Of a stretch of DNA of 64,000 nt, positions 46,101 to 61,100 are shown one piece after another. Made by a program: the position numbers and the translations under genes. Source of the DNA: Asterochloris sp. CNOR1 (lineage: Eukaryota; Chlorophyta; Trebouxiophyceae; Trebouxiales; Trebouxiaceae); assembly GCA_963969365.1 (NCBI GenBank), contig OZ017750.1, forward strand, positions 2,356,001-2,420,000. The letters are read 5' to 3'. The notes below the pieces were generated by a model, which was not told the DNA's origin, searched no databases, and saw only the letters and a list, made by a program, of their open reading frames with translations. Each line of letters opens with the position of its first letter. The stretch's first letter is position 1.

Positions 46101-49100
46101 GCTCAGGCACACTCACGTGTTGATGAGTGCAGCAACGCTCCACAGCAGAGGCAGACTACGCAGCAAGCTATCCTCAGGCAAGGCACAGCACATGCCATTG
46201 TCAATGTTCGCAGGGCATTTGCAGCGCACCAGTGCTGTCTGCAGGAGTCCAGCACTCCCGGCTGGCAGCTCTGCTGAAGTTCTTGGCAGACCGGGTGTGC
46301 AGGCAGGCTGCAGCCTGGATGGTCACCATGGCTGCCTCTGCTGAGGCAGCCATGTGTGGTGCCTGAGAAATGGGCCCAGCTGTCTGGGTTTGTGCCAGGG
46401 TTTGGGCTACCTGGCAGCACAGGCTGACGTAGTTCTCTGCAGCCACATCGGTGCTGTGGGAGGGTGGCAGGCTCAGGCTGAGCACAGGTAGCAGCACCTG
46501 CAGCCAAAGGCAACAAATAAACGCCAAATTCATGCTCTAATGCAATATGAAGAGAGGCTCATCAACAGGCTGGCAGACCCTGGCAATCTATGTTGTTGAA
46601 TGCCCACACCACATGCCCCCGTGCATGACTGCGCCCCTGGCGTGCCACTTTGAACAGCTTGTCTGCCAGTTGGGTGCTCCCCAGAGGTTGTACTCATGCA
46701 CCTGCTGCACCCAACAGCTGTTTATCTCTGAACATCTGCAGCTGCTTACAGCTCATGTTCTGCCCCTGCCGCCATAATGCCGTGGCGCAGCATTCTCACC
46801 TGCCGCACCAGCGAGCTGAGCATGACCATAACGTCCTGCAGCTGCTCTGCTTCCAGGCTGTAGCCCAATCCGCCCAGCAGCCGTCCCAGGGCACGGAGGC
46901 CCAAGCGTACCCCGCTGCAGCCCGTGGCAGCTCCGGCAGCTGCAGGCTGCTGCTGCTGCGGGGGCCCAGCTCCCGCCACCAGCTCAGCTGCGGCCGCGCT
47001 GGCTGAGCTGCGGATGGCTAGGTGGCACATGTCTTCCAAGAGGAGCCTTGCCTGCTCCAGGTCTGTAGCCTCCAGGGCAGCCTCACTGCCTGCAGGTGAT
47101 GCCAGAAGGCTTGGTACAGGCAGACTGACAGCTCTGCAGGTGTGGGGTCAACATGGGCTGTGCAACACAGAGGTGCTTGGGGATCAACAACTTGCAGGCA
47201 CACTGCGGACTCTGCCACATCAGGTACCAAGTCGGCATTCCATGTGCAAGACCAAACATGGTCAGCAGCATTGTACCATGCAGGCTGAAGGGCAAGCTGA
47301 TTCCTGGCGCACTGCCCGCTGCTGCCTGCACAGGACCTCTTGCAGGGCAAGGCAGCTGCTGGCTGTCTCAAGTCTGCTGGGTGTCTGAAGTGCGCTGCCC
47401 ACCTTGAGCGTCGCTGCTGGCCGCCACAACTGCTGAGGTGGCGTCCAGCACCACAGGCCAGGCATGAGCCAGGTAGCGCTGCACCCGTTGCACCACCGAC
47501 AGAGAGGGCACGGCAACCAGGCGTGGGCGGTAGCTTGCATGCACGCCTGACGGCTGCAGGCCCAGCACTGCGTGGTCCTGTAGCAGGGCTGTCCACAGCC
47601 GCAGCAGTTGCCTGCAAACAGCAAAGGGGACGAGATCTTCGACACAGAGCGATACTGTGTTGGCCAGGAGCAGCGCTATCCAATGAGCAGCCGCTGCCTG
47701 CAGAGAGACAGCAGCATAGAGGCACAGCATCACCCAATCAGAGCAGCTACATCCTTCACAGATAGCATGCACGCCTAGCGTAAATACAGGGGCTGGACCA
47801 GTCACATTTGTTGGCGCAGCAGGTGCAGGCCAAGCACTTGACAAGTCAGCCCCTGTGCTTTTGCATGAGGAAGCTCCACCTGCAGCAGCTAGCACAGGGC
47901 CCTTCTGCATACAGAGCTCAGCCTTGGTGAGGCACGCTTGCTCCAACCCCACGCTAGGGGGCGGCCAGATCAGCAGGGTCAACATGCAATGACCAGCATT
48001 GGAGGCTGCAGGCTTAGACAGTCTGACTTACCTTCAACACCCTGCAGCACTAGCCTCTGGTCTGCGTAAGTCTTGACCACGCACTGACAGGCAGCCAAGT
48101 CTGGCCCCTGCAAACCCCGTGAAGGGTGCGCATGACACCACCATAGTCCCCACCAGGTGGCGCAGCAGGTGTCGCAGGGCTGCACTGCACCGACAACTGG
48201 TGCAGCAACCACAGGACCTACCTCTGGTGCGGCGCCTGTGCTTTCACCACGCACTGACAGGCCGCTGAGTCTGTGGTGGCGCCCGCAAAGACGGCGCAGT
48301 GTGCGTGTGCCTCCAGCAGAGCCACAGTGGCCCTCACAGCCACCCACTCAGCATAGGCCGCTGCCTGAGCTGCCCCCGCGTCCTCAAGACGCGCTGTCAG
48401 CAGAGACATCAGGCGCCCCAATACGGCTGTGTCGCTCGTGGCCAGGCCCTGCTCCAGGAAGGCTGCTGCCAGGGACGCCCCTGCAGCACCCTCTGAGGGG
48501 GCAGCTGCTGGAGATAATGACGATCTGCAGGAAAAAGGACATCTGCACCACTTGCTGCGTTGGTCCTTCTAAGCACGTTGCTGGCAATCAGGCCACGCTT
48601 CGCACAGGCTGCTGCCAGTGAGGACCCTGTCCTCTTCAGTGGGCAACAGCAGGCGACACACGACAATGTGGCAAGGATGCTGTTGATCCGTGGTCAGTGC
48701 GAGAGGCGCCTGTGGAGTCCTTGGGAGGGCACACAGGGATGCTCAGTCTGTTTCAAAAAACTGCAATATGACAGCAGCATGGCAGCCCTGATAGTGTAGT
48801 GGTTGCGCCCGCGCAGGTCAACATAAGTATGGGCTGACCCTGCAGCCCAGCCTGCACGAGGATGGGGCACCTAGCTGCACTATTTGGCCAGCATACTTTG
48901 AATCAGTCAGGCGCACCTAAGAGCAGACACAAACTGGGCCTGGTGCTGCTCCAGCAGCAGATGGCCCTCCAGAAGAGGATCCTCAGCCTGCCCAAAGTGC
49001 TTCAGCACTGTCTGCACCAAAAGCAGGTGGTTCACCTTAGGTAAATGAGCCACTTTCTGCTGCACCTCATCGAAGATGAAGCACTGAAAGCACAAGTGAG

Positions 49101-52100
49101 CCTCATGCATGCTGTGCAGGGGGCACGCTGGAAAATGGGTATAAGTCACTGCTGTGCAGGCTTCACAGGTGCCAGCCGGCCTTGCAGCCAGATTTTGGGG
49201 ACACTGTTGTGGCCTACCGAGGTGTGACCTGGCGTTGCACTCAGGCAGGCAAGCTGCTGTTGCGGCTCACGTAGGCGCCCTGCAAAAATTGCAGTGCAAG
49301 AGTGCATTGATGCGGCCCACCTTGAGCAGTCGCAGCCCCATTGGCCGCAGAGCCTCCACCTGCCCCGTTGCCATCTTGAAGGCGATGTCGATCAGCATCT
49401 GGAGGCGCAGCACCAGCCAGTCTCCGCCTGACCCTGATGCTGCCTGCAGCAGTGCAGGCTCACATGCTGGACGGGGAACACTTACACTGCCTGAAGTGCG
49501 CGCAGCCATCATGTGCAGCTCTGGCTGAGAGTCGGTGTGGCTTTCCCTGCTCAGGGTTGTTGCCAAGTCCATCACTTGTTCCCCACGGGGGGACGACAGA
49601 GCCAGCTGCAGCTGCACTACTTTGCATACTGCACCACCTCCTGGCAAGGCCATACACATTCTCATGTCAGGCATGTGGATTGTGGTACAAACACAGGTGT
49701 AGGTGCAAGCAAGCGCCGCCTTAGACGGACTCAGGTCACCAGGACTGGGGACATCCATCACCTGAGCCTTCACGGCGTCAAAGTGACGAGGATCCCCCCC
49801 CGTGGCAGCTGGCAGGTCCAAGATGCAGCTGGCGGCAAAGAGGCGCGTCCGCAGGCGGGGCGTGGCAGCCAGGGCACGACCGCCTGGCAGGCTGAGGGCT
49901 GGCAGCACTCCACTGGCGTCTCCAGAAAGCGAGCCAGCTGTGCCTGAGTTGCCAGCACCTGCACAAGCGCCCAGGCAACGGGAGAGACACTGTCATTGCT
50001 TTTGCCAGGCTCAGCACATACCTGCTGCCATCGACAGGCCGAAATGGGTCCCCTGTGGCCGGAATAAAACATCACAGAAGCATGACGCAGGCAACCTTGC
50101 GGCAGTGATGCACATCCTGCATTCATGGGCCCTGCTGTGCGCATGTGATGCAGTTGACGCCCTGGCCTGTCTTGCTGGCACTACAGGCCCCTTGAAATTC
50201 AGAAGTCAAGCCGTAAGTAAGCACCCACCAGGCAGACCCATGATGCCAGAAGGTAACCCCTCAGGAACTGTCCCCCCTCAGGACCTGTGGCAGGCACATG
50301 CAGCAGCAAATGCCGATGGCACACATCAGGCAGGGCCCTCTAGGCAGCCCCATGTTGCTGTCACAAACAGCACACAAGCAGCGGCAGCAGCACCCACCTG
50401 GCACTCCCGGTGCATCGGCATGCTCCCTCGACAGCGATCGCTGCAGCCCATCCTCGCCGGCGCCACCCCCCTCATCCCCGCTGTCCTCGTCAGCTGACCC
50501 AGCATCCTCCTGGGCCAAGCCTCCGTCACTGGCAGGGCCGCTGCGACCAGTCCCCAGCTGCCCCCCACCGGCGGGCGCGGCGGCTGTGGCGGCCAGAACA
50601 ACATCACCTTGCACAGCACAGGTCGGTCGCATATGAGTTGGAGGTCTGGGGTCCAGCTTGCGAGTGCCAGTCCATACCCCTGAGAGTGCTGCCAGGCCGC
50701 TGTAGACAGTTGTCATTTGGCAGTTGCAACAGCTGTGCTGGGTAAAACAGATCCCAAGCAAAGCAGTGATTTGAGAGCATCCAATGTGCAGAAGTTCAGC
50801 AAATCCACATTCAAGACACCTTGACAGTGCTCAGTATGAGAAGCCACGGGAAACTGTCTGGTGCGCAGCACAGCTGCAGACAGAGCTGCCTTCCAGCAGG
50901 CTGTGTCCAAATGTGCCAAAGTGCCCTGATGTTTGGCGTGCCAGACTCCTGTTTGGAAGCGCCTTTCAGAAGGCATTGAGGGTACAGAGCTCACCACACA
51001 CGCTGAGCCAGTAGCCAGGTTCCTGCCCCGCGCCCGCGCCCAGCAGCGTTGCCAGGATGGCTTTCAGCTGGGCACTGCTGGCGCTGTCACTCTCGCCATC
51101 CAGCACTGCAAACAGGCGCCGCTCAATGCGGGCAGGCAGGATGGCCGCGGGGTCCTGCAGGTGGGCAGCAGCAGCAGCAGCAGTTGGTGACAAGGCAGCA
51201 TGGCAGACCAGCATATGTGTGTGCACGCAGGGTGGGGCGATGGGGTGGTGCAGGTAGCAGCAGGTCGGAAGGCAGCACGGCAGACAGGCAACGGCGTGCA
51301 CAGGCAGCCACTGGCAGCAGATGGTAAGAAGGCCACGTGGCGGACAGGCAATGCTCTGTGTGCGTCCTGCACATGAGCAGCAGCAGCAGCAGTAGCTGGT
51401 GTGGTCGATGAGCAGTGGGCATCAATGCCTCACCTGGGTAGCTGAGGCAAGCAGGTCGGGCAGCAGGCAAAAGGCTTACAGGCTGGGAGGAAGCAGCCTG
51501 TGGGCATCCTTCAACTAGTGGGTCGGTGGTACACAAATGGCCATGTGCTTGCATCTGCTTACCCACATGGTGCAGGATGGCCACAGCTGCTTGGCGCAGG
51601 AGATGCTGTTCTTTTGGGTCTTGCATCACCAGAACAAAGCATGAAGCTCATAACAAAATGTGACCCACCAGCCTCTCCCGGATTCCACGAGGTGGCTGCA
51701 CCTGCCTGGCCTGCTGGACGCAAGCAGACTTGACTCCCAAAGCTCCTGCACACCTGTTCTGCCAGGTGGCGAAGAGTGGCTGCAGCTGCTTGACGCAGAG
51801 CTGGCTGTCGTGAGGCCAGGTTCGCCAGCAGCAGGGGCAGGTGACTGGGCGCCGGCACCGCGTGCGGTGCAAACAGGATCAGCATCTGGGCATACAGGAC
51901 GGTCTCCAGCTCTGCGGCCGTGATGTCCCCTGGGCGCAGGGTGCTGCCTGCTACAGCATTGGAGGCCTGCGTCGCATGGCAGGTCATGCTTGTGTGGACA
52001 GGAAAGCAGGCAGGACAACATCAGACCAGTGGGCAGATCACAGCCAAGAAGAAGCATGCGGATTCCCGAGGGCAGCGAACGGCATCCAGAGAGTTGGAGA

Positions 52101-55100
52101 CATGCGCCATGTACATGATGCAGGTTTCACACCGCATGCTGACAATGCGGCCTTGGCAGTTGTCGTGCGCCCAGCTGCCACATGGTGGACGCCAAGTACC
52201 CACAGAAAGCAGTGCAGACCACACTCATATCTCACATTCCAGGCTGCTCAAGGATGGATGCACCCACCCATTGGCAGCACACCGTACCTGCATTTCGCGG
52301 ATGAGGCTTTTGCAGGTGTCATAGGCCATGCTGCCTGGAGACAGCTCGGGGCCCAGCAGGGCCACCATGGCATTGGCCAGGCGTCCCACAGCTGGCCGCA
52401 GCCCTGCCACGCTATAGGCCTCCTCTGACAGCAGCAGCTGCAGCCCCAGGCGCAGGCTTCCCTGCAGGCAGGTGCCCCCCCTCAGCTTGAGAGCAAGCTT
52501 GGGGGAAAAGACAGGCAGAGCCAGCGTTTGCAAGCCGTGCTGCGCATTGCGCAGTGGCAGGCAGGGTGGCAAAGAGTGACCTGCTGGCATTTGCGCCCAA
52601 TGCTGCACTGCCCAGACGCTGCCAGGCAACAGGCCATCTTGTCATGCTTACACAGCTGGGGCACCGGCTCACCCGGACGTGCGGCACAAAGGCCAGCCCA
52701 GCAGCGTTGGCTGTCAGCCACAGCCCGTGCAGCGCCCACAGCTGAAGGGTGCCGCGCCCCTGCTGGGCCACCGCGACGAGTGTGTCAGCGGTCGAGGCCA
52801 CTGCCCTCTGGAGGGCCATGCCCCCCTTGCTGCGGTAGATGCAGCCAGCCGCCAGCGCAAGGGCGGCACGCCTGCAGGCAATGGGTGCTGCTGACTCGAC
52901 CTCGACTGCTGCAATGCATCTTTGCTGCTCAGCTGTCTGCCACCAGACCAGTGCTCAAGAGGCAAGGCTGGCAGGTCAAAACTCAACCCCACAGTTGAAT
53001 AGTGGGAGCCAGGCAGCAGGAGGCGGAGGCTAGGAAAGGGCAACTTTTCATGAGGTTAATAGCCTGCCAAAGGCCAATCAAACAAGCAGCAGAATTTGAG
53101 CCATCATCTGGAACTCGGATACCAGGAACACTCACCCATGCACTGAGCTAGTCTGAGCCATGTCGGTGCAGATGGACCGCACAAGCTGCACAGCAAAGGC
53201 GTCGCTGCCAATGCAGGCTGCAAAGGCATACATCTCTGCAGAGGAGCGCATGAGAGCAGGATCCCCTGTCTGGGCAGCCTCCCCCAGTACAGCTGTGGCC
53301 AGGCCACGCGCCTTGTCACCCACAAAGTCGCGGCTATTGACCTCGCCTGCAGCCAGATGCAGCCTCAGGTGCTGTCCTGAGAATGCTGCGATTTGCACAG
53401 GTATGCACGCAGACTGCCATCATGACACCCAGCAAGCATCCATGCAACATTGTTTGATGAAAAAGGTAAGGCACCAGTTGTTCTCATGCAGGAGATAGGC
53501 TTTGCATCAAGCATGTGGCATCATCTCTGATCAGACGTACAAGCACGTCCAGTCAGGCAGAGTTCCAGAACAGACAGGGTTGATGACATGCAACCTGCAC
53601 AATGATGGCTCACCTCTGTATTTGTGGGCAAGCACGTCTAGGCCAGCCAAAGCTGCACAGCAGACAGATGTGACAATGGCGTGGCGCCGGGTGCCGTCTT
53701 TCTCTCGCTTGCGCCCCTGGCCGCCGTCTGCGGCGCTGATCAGAACCTCCAGGATCTGGAGCTGATTGGCCTCATTCACCTGCACACACGCACGGTGGCT
53801 GCAGCTGTCAGCATGGCCTGCCCAGGAGGCAGCAGGCTACACTCATGCCTCAGCAGGTACGGACCAAGCGTCAGGCAGGGCAGGTCCAGAGTAGGCAACC
53901 TGGCTTTGTGAGTGACAGAGCTGGCTGGCAGGGGTGCCTGCCGTGGCACGGCACTTGTAGCAGTGCATATGCAAGCCACCAACTGCCCCTCTAGATCCAC
54001 ATAAAGGCAAATCATGAAGTTTTTGCCAGATCTCAAAGCATCGGTGAATGGACTTGGGCCCTGCAGGCGCTCACCACGGCCAGCAGGTTCCCCAGCAGGA
54101 CCAGCTGCGCCTCCTGCAGAGCTGCTCCCAGCGACTTGGGCTGCGGAAAGGGCGAGTGGGTGCCCTTGATGTGGCTGTCACCTGCAGGCATATGATCCAT
54201 GCTGCATACAGCGCTTGTTCATCAGCAGCATGGCAGACTGCACCGTGCAGACCACCTTGACCTGGAGTTAGCAGGCCTCGGACATGCCACTGCAGGTCTG
54301 CCTGGCTGCCCTCACGCACCCCTGAATCCACTGCCAGGCCATGCAGCCATGGAGCTCACGGAGCCTGCAGGTATGTGGCAATCTGCCTCAGCCTTCATGC
54401 TAGGCCGGCACCTGCTCACTCACTGCTGCTCCTGGCGTTCAGCAGCCGGGGCCAGGCCTGGCTGAGACAGTGAACAGAGCGATCTGCCCTCAACACCTGC
54501 CTCGAGGTGGCAGTTGCAGAGCCTGTGTCTGCAGGGCCCTACAGCAGGGCAGCGACTGCATTGCTCATCCCTGCAGGCTCACCGCTGCTGCCAGCATACC
54601 CAGCAGCCAGAGCCAGGCCAGCCTCCCAGGGGTGGTGGGGCGGACCCCCAGCTGCGCCTGCAAAGGCTTCCAGTTGATCCTCCAGAGGATCCTGCCCCTG
54701 GCTTGAGGGCACCAAGACAGAGTCCTGGCTGTTGAGGAAGGACTGGACTGCTGTATTGGCAATGGCAGCGGCCGCCCCTGCACGCAGACAATGTAGGTAC
54801 AGCGCTGCCGTGGAAGCACAGGGACCAGGGCAGGCTGTTTGGGGCAGGACTGCACTGCGCTGTTGGTGACAACACCTGAACATGGTGCTGCAGTGGCAAC
54901 AAGGGTACTACTTGCTGGACAGACCGATGCACAGACAAGAGCCAACTGAAGATAGCTGCTGCGGAGCACCTGCACAGTCATTGCACAGGAATGTAAGGGC
55001 CGTCAAAGGGCTTGCTCGCCAGGCAGGGCATCCAAGAGGCGTCACAGGCGCACTCACAGAGGGGCAGCGCTCTTAATTAGCTCTGGACACCAGGCCGAGC

Positions 55101-58100
55101 GGCACGGAAGCAGCTTTTGCACACCTGCTGCAGCCACTGCAGGCGAAGACCCTCTGAGGGAGCGGGCGCACAGCTTGCTCAGGATCTCGTGCTCAGGGGC
55201 AAAGGCATTGGCGTTGGGCAGCTCCAGGTAGACCTCCAGCAGGCGCAGCTGCAGTACGCCTGCTGCCCCAGCAAAGAGGCTGCTAGGGCCAGCCCGGCTC
55301 CTGCTGGGGTCCTGCACGAGGAAGGCGGTGAGCTATGCTTAGTTCTTGGATAACATTATCAGGCCTCTGTTCGCTGCAATTTGGCTGCTGCCACCGCTGC
55401 GGCTCCTGCTAGGGTCCTGGAGGGCCCATCTCAGGGGTCGGGGGATCATAGGGACGCAGACTGTGACACAAGACCAGGCACATTCATAGGCCCCTGCCAA
55501 GTGGCAACCCTGTAGCATAGCTTGAGTGTAGGCTACGGATCATGATTAAAGTCACCATGAAGCAATCAATGTGAGTTCTGCAAGCAAGTCCCGACCAGGC
55601 CCGCTGAGGGGTCTCACCATGATGGCAGGTGCACTGCTGACGGCATCTAGTGTGGGCTGCAGGAGGGAGCCAATCGTCTTCTGCAGGCGCACGGACTCTG
55701 AGCGCCCAGCCTGCGCCAGGGGGCCCAGCACAAAGGCTCGAAGCGCCTCCAGGGCAGACCCCCGCCACCAGAGCTCGACAGCCATGGCAGCCTCATCAGT
55801 CTGCGGGGCATACAAAGGCATCAAATCGGCGTGGCACACATCATGACAGCTGAGTGCCAAGACAGCCTTGCCACCTCTGCACTGCATAGTGGGCATGCGA
55901 CACCACTGCACCTCTGTGCCGAGGCAGTCATCTGTCTGCAGGGAGATCACTGCTTTGCATGCAGGACAGCTTGCATCAACACAGCTCAGTGCCACAGCCC
56001 CCTTGTCAGACTCTGCCGTTGGCGTGCTGACACAAGCACAGGTCTGTGCTGGAGTGGCTTCATCAATTTGTTGAGTGCACTGGGGATGCTGAGACTCATG
56101 CACAAGATGCCATGTCGCTCTGTGTGCTGCCCAGCCCGATTGTCAGGTACGACTACGGGAGCAGCATTGAGTTTGTTGGTCTGGAGTGCTGACTGGCAGC
56201 AATGTGGCGTGCTGTGGGTGATGGCTGACACGCCAGCTGCTCCCGTCAAGCACGTCGCTGCATTCGCCCTGCGGAAAAACCCGAGGCGTGCCTGCACAGG
56301 GAGCGGTTGTGAGCAGCCACGCCGCACGTGACCACCCACCTGCCCAGAGTTCTGCTGCTTGGTCCCGCTGAGCTGCAGTGCCACCTCCGGAGCCAGAGCC
56401 GTCTGCCACAGCTCCAACAGCTGCACCCGCCGTTCCTGCATGGCAGTCCAACAATCAAGCCTTCCTTGCCCACAAGACCTGCCCCGCTGAGCATCAGCAC
56501 CCCTTGACTCCTGCCCAGGAGGGACTGCAGGCCGGGGTGCCCTGAGCCCTCCAAGCAGGCAGCACACACCAAGGCTCACATAGAAGCCCAATCAGAGCCC
56601 CTTGCAAGCCAAGCAGAGCTCCCACACACACCATTAGCACATCTGGGGGCAGGCTGAAGCAGAGGCCCCCCAGCAGGATGAAGCCTGCCTCCCGCTCCAC
56701 GCTGCGCCCCACAGGTGCCCGGCAGTCTGGGTGCTGTATCAGGCGTGCTGCCAGGTCCAGTGCTTCCAGCAGAAGGCGGGACGGCACCCCCAGAGGCATC
56801 CTGCACAGCCAAGCTCCACAATCAGATTGACAGGTAACATCTCCGGCAGCAGGCAGGATGGCCGCCCTGCAGACATGGCAACGCTTCACACAGACATGAC
56901 ATTGGCAGATGCAAGGGCCTCCAGCAGAAGGCGGGAAGGCCACAAAGACATCCTAGAGCCAGCGTTTTCTAGCCCTGACAATCCCATCAGGAATCTGGAT
57001 GGCATCTTCAGAGCATGAAGGCAGAGCCAAATTTACGGGCTTTCGGCAGCAGACAGAAGGGTGACCCCAGCTGCAGTCCGCAGGTGGAGCCAGACAATGC
57101 CAGCGCTGGTTTGCCAGTGCCGAGTCGTACTCTGTCTTGTAGATGGACACATCAGGTGTTGTGGGAAAGGAGGCCATCCCTCTGATGGGGCAAATTCAGG
57201 AGAGTATCTTACAGGCAGTGACTTGGTGAAGCCTGAAGGAATCAGATAACCAAATGCAAAGGCAGCGCACCTTTGTGAGGCCACCAGCAGTGCTGTTGCT
57301 CCCAGGGCCAGACCATTGACAGCATGCATGACTGCCTTGGCCTGGTCTTTCCCCTGAGGCCCCATTGCCCGGGGGGTGCCCGTCCCAAGGCCAGTGGGGG
57401 CCTCTGGGAGCACATTGCTGGCCCCAAACGGAGCCGTCAGGGATGCCAGCTGCTTCACGGCAGCCACCAGCCGCTCCAGAACCTCTTGCAGCATCGTTGC
57501 TGCTGATGAAGGCTCAGCCACTGCTAATGCTGCCAGAGCAGCTGCAGCCTGTAGACAAGCAGGGTGCACAGGTCAGGGTGTTGGGTGCCTGAAGGCTTCA
57601 GTTGGCATCGATGTCACCTGCAAGACATGCTGTCACCCGCATCCAACGCCAATGGGTGCAGTTCAAATAAAGATGTGCATCAGTACAGGTTTGACTGTGA
57701 CAAGGAGAAGCTGCTGCCTCCCAGCAGCCTCATTGCTTCTGTGTGGCAGCCAACGTTTGACAGCAAGAAGCACTATTGGCATGTTTGTAGCCATCTGCTG
57801 CTTCCAAAGATGTTGTGCAAACGTGGCTCTGTTGACCCTCTTCGACGTAGTGCTTGCAGGCTGCAGCAGCTTGCGTGTTATCTGTCCCACACTGGACATG
57901 TGCAAAGGCACAGCTGGGCTGCAGCCAACACGGAGAAAGCACTGGGAGCTGCAGCAGCGCCCATCAGGCAGCCCCCACACACTGCAGTGCGTGGAGGCTG
58001 CTTGCAGCCTGCACGTCACCCACTCTTGTGCAGTGCTGCCACCATGGGCTTGAGCCGCAGCAAGGCAGCCTCCAGTTACTGCTGTGCATGCAGATGAATT

Positions 58101-61100
58101 GCAGTCAGCATGCCACCCACCTGGGAGGCAGGCTGCAACTAGCTTGTCAGACATGCAGTCTGCCAAACTTCACCAGCACCCTTGATTTGCATGCAGCCCC
58201 GTTCCAGCCTTCCACTGACCTCTTCTGTTACCCAAACAGTATACAATCCGGGCTGAGGTTCCCGAGCAGGTGGCCTTCCTGCTGTGCCAACCCCACTGGC
58301 AACCTGCTTTGCGGCCATCCACGAACCTGGGTGCGAAGGCATAGCTGGGCTGCAGCCAGCTTGCCAAGCAGGGGCTCCCGGGTGGTGCCAGCTGCGTCGC
58401 TAGGGATCTCCCCCAGCACCTCCAGCAGCAGTGCCGTGGCCTGGAGCGCAACAGCGCCCACAGGAACATGTGCGCCCAGCACGCTGGCCAGGATGAGGGC
58501 CAGCTTGTCCAGCATTGCACGCTGCAAGGCAGGGCAGTTAGTTGGTTGGGCAGGACAAAGTACTGCTGCAGCGCAGGGCAGATGCAGGGCCACTGGGCCT
58601 GAGCATGATCCAGCGCAGGGCAGGCTCAGCAACACTGGGGGTAGAGTCTCTGGGACAGTGCAAGCCAACTTGTGGGCTGTGGGCAAACAGGTGCTGGCGC
58701 AGAATGAGGGCCAGCTTTTCAAGCATGGCGTGCTGCAGCTCGGCCAACCCTTGGTCGAGGCAGTGATGATCACGACTTGCCTGTAGCAAGGGCCATCACT
58801 GTGGCTCCTAGTCAGCAGCTGGGGCCTTCATGGTTTTTGGAGCAGTGACCCACCTGCCCAGCCTCGCTGAGCTGCTCAATCACTGCTACGCGGAGGACAT
58901 AGATTATGCTGGCCTCAGCATGGGGCAGCTCTCCAGATGCGAGGGCACTGCCAATGTCAGGGTCCCCAGGCCCTGAGCCTGCACTGCCTGAGCGCACTGC
59001 CAGGCTGGCAGTTGAGGCTGTGCTGAGCGCCTCCAGAAGGCGATTGGTGAAAGAGATGAGCTGCTGCTCGTCTGCACCTGCCTTGGCCTGCAGAGCATGG
59101 AGCAGCACATCCCAGATGAGCAGCAAAATACATAAGCTCAACGAATGACATGAACTGCTGCCCATCTGTGCCTGCTGTGGCCTGCACAGCGTGGTGCCGG
59201 CTCATCAGGCATTCTCTGCTGCTTGACTCAGATGTCTCACAGACTCAGGCCAGGTGTTGCTCACCAGGGCACTCATGCATGTAGGGGCTGACGGCTTCTG
59301 TTCATTCAGTGTGCTGCTTAGTGTCAGACATTTTGGCCTAGGTCGCCTGGCGCACCTTAGGCCAAGCTTGTGGAGCAGGCATTCAAATCAGCTTGCACAC
59401 CTGAACAGTGGCAATGTAGGTGGTCCACGAGTGAGCCAGGCTGCTCAGTGCATTCCTGTCCTCAGCCGCAGCGGCGCGCTCAAAGGGGCCGCTCAAACAG
59501 GTGCCGGTGGCGGTGCCCAGCAGCCGCTCCAGGTGAGCTTTCCTGGAGGCCTTCTTCTCGAGCCCCTTGACCTGTAGCAAGGGGCCATGTGGATTTTGCT
59601 TCAAAAGAGGTGGCTGGACTGAAGCCCTCTTGAGGGACACTTGACCTGCAATGGGCTGCACAGCAGGGGCCTGCGAACGCCCCTGCGCCCTTATTGCAGA
59701 GCTGAGGTTGTGCTCATGGCAACCGGTCAAGGTGGGCTCTTCATGAAGGCCTAATCTTGGCCCCTCGACCTGCGCTGGGATGAAGTGCAGGGTCTCACAA
59801 AGGCCTACCATCTGTGAAAGGCGCTCAGCCCAGCATTGCACTTCACATGAGGTGTCACAAGCCACTCTGCCACGTCAACAGGCTGCACAAGCCCCTGCTA
59901 TGTGCTGAAGTGAACCAAGCCTGCACGGTCCCCGCTTTGTGGGCACTCAGAGAAGTGACATGCAACCAGTCGTCAAGCTCAAGCTCATGTGTGGTCAGCG
60001 ATGCAAACAGCGCCTCAACACTCACCGCCTCCTGGGTGCTGGTGGATCTGGCCACACCGCAGCTATGTTTCCCCATGCTGCTGCTCTGTGTGACTGAATG
60101 CATTATGAATCACTGCACACAGACCGTGCGCACTCACCGCCTCCTGGGCACTGGTGGAGACTGCCGCCGCAGCCATGTCCCCCAGGGCTGCTGCAAAGGC
60201 ATCGCGCACAGCCCGCGCCGAACTGCCCAGCGCTGTGCAGCACACGCGCACAGCGTCCTCATACCCAGCCCCAGCATTGGCCCACAGCCCCGCGCCGCCG
60301 GCCTGCGCCACGGCCCTGACCACGCCGGCTGCCGCCACACGCAGGGCATCAGGGGCTGCCCCATCTCGACTGTACCTGCATGGACAGCAAGGCTGCTCCA
60401 CGATTGCTGTCTCAGCAGCCTGTCCAGCAACAGGGGACTCTGGCCCAGCTTCCTGACTCACAAGGACTCCATCTGCATAACAAGAACGTCGCCTAGCCGC
60501 AGTAGTACCGGGAATGCTCCCCATTGCAGCTGCACTTGCAGATAAAGCAAGGAGGGAACTGATGCAGAACCCTGCTCTGGCCTGTCCCAGAAGGTTTTGG
60601 GTCCGTCCTTGAGCGCGCTGCAGCCTCAAGCAGGGCGTCTAAGGTTGCCCCAATACATCCACAGATATCTAGTGGACAGCAACAGGCTGGTCAGAGAGGC
60701 TGCATGCACAAGGCGTCTGGGGCTGGCCCATCTTGGCTACACCTGGAGACAGCTTCCCAACCCCTGCAGGCAGTTTTGAAGAGATGATGGCTTTGGAAGC
60801 ATATTCTGGCTTGCACAACAACACGTAGTATCACTGCCTTAACAACCAGCACCTTACCTGTCAGCAGCCCGAAGCGCGTCCTGCTGCACTGTCAGGCTGC
60901 TGCGGCCACCCTCCCCCAGGCCTGCAACCACTGCTGCCACCAAGCGCAAGGCCATGGCCTGGATACCCACCTCAGAGCCCCTGCAGGCGGAGAGCAGAGG
61001 TTTCGTGTCATACACCAACTGGCAAACTGCTGTTACACATCCCAAGCACTGTCCTCAAGGAGGCAAGCAAACCACTGCTGGATGCCCAGGACGCTGCAGA

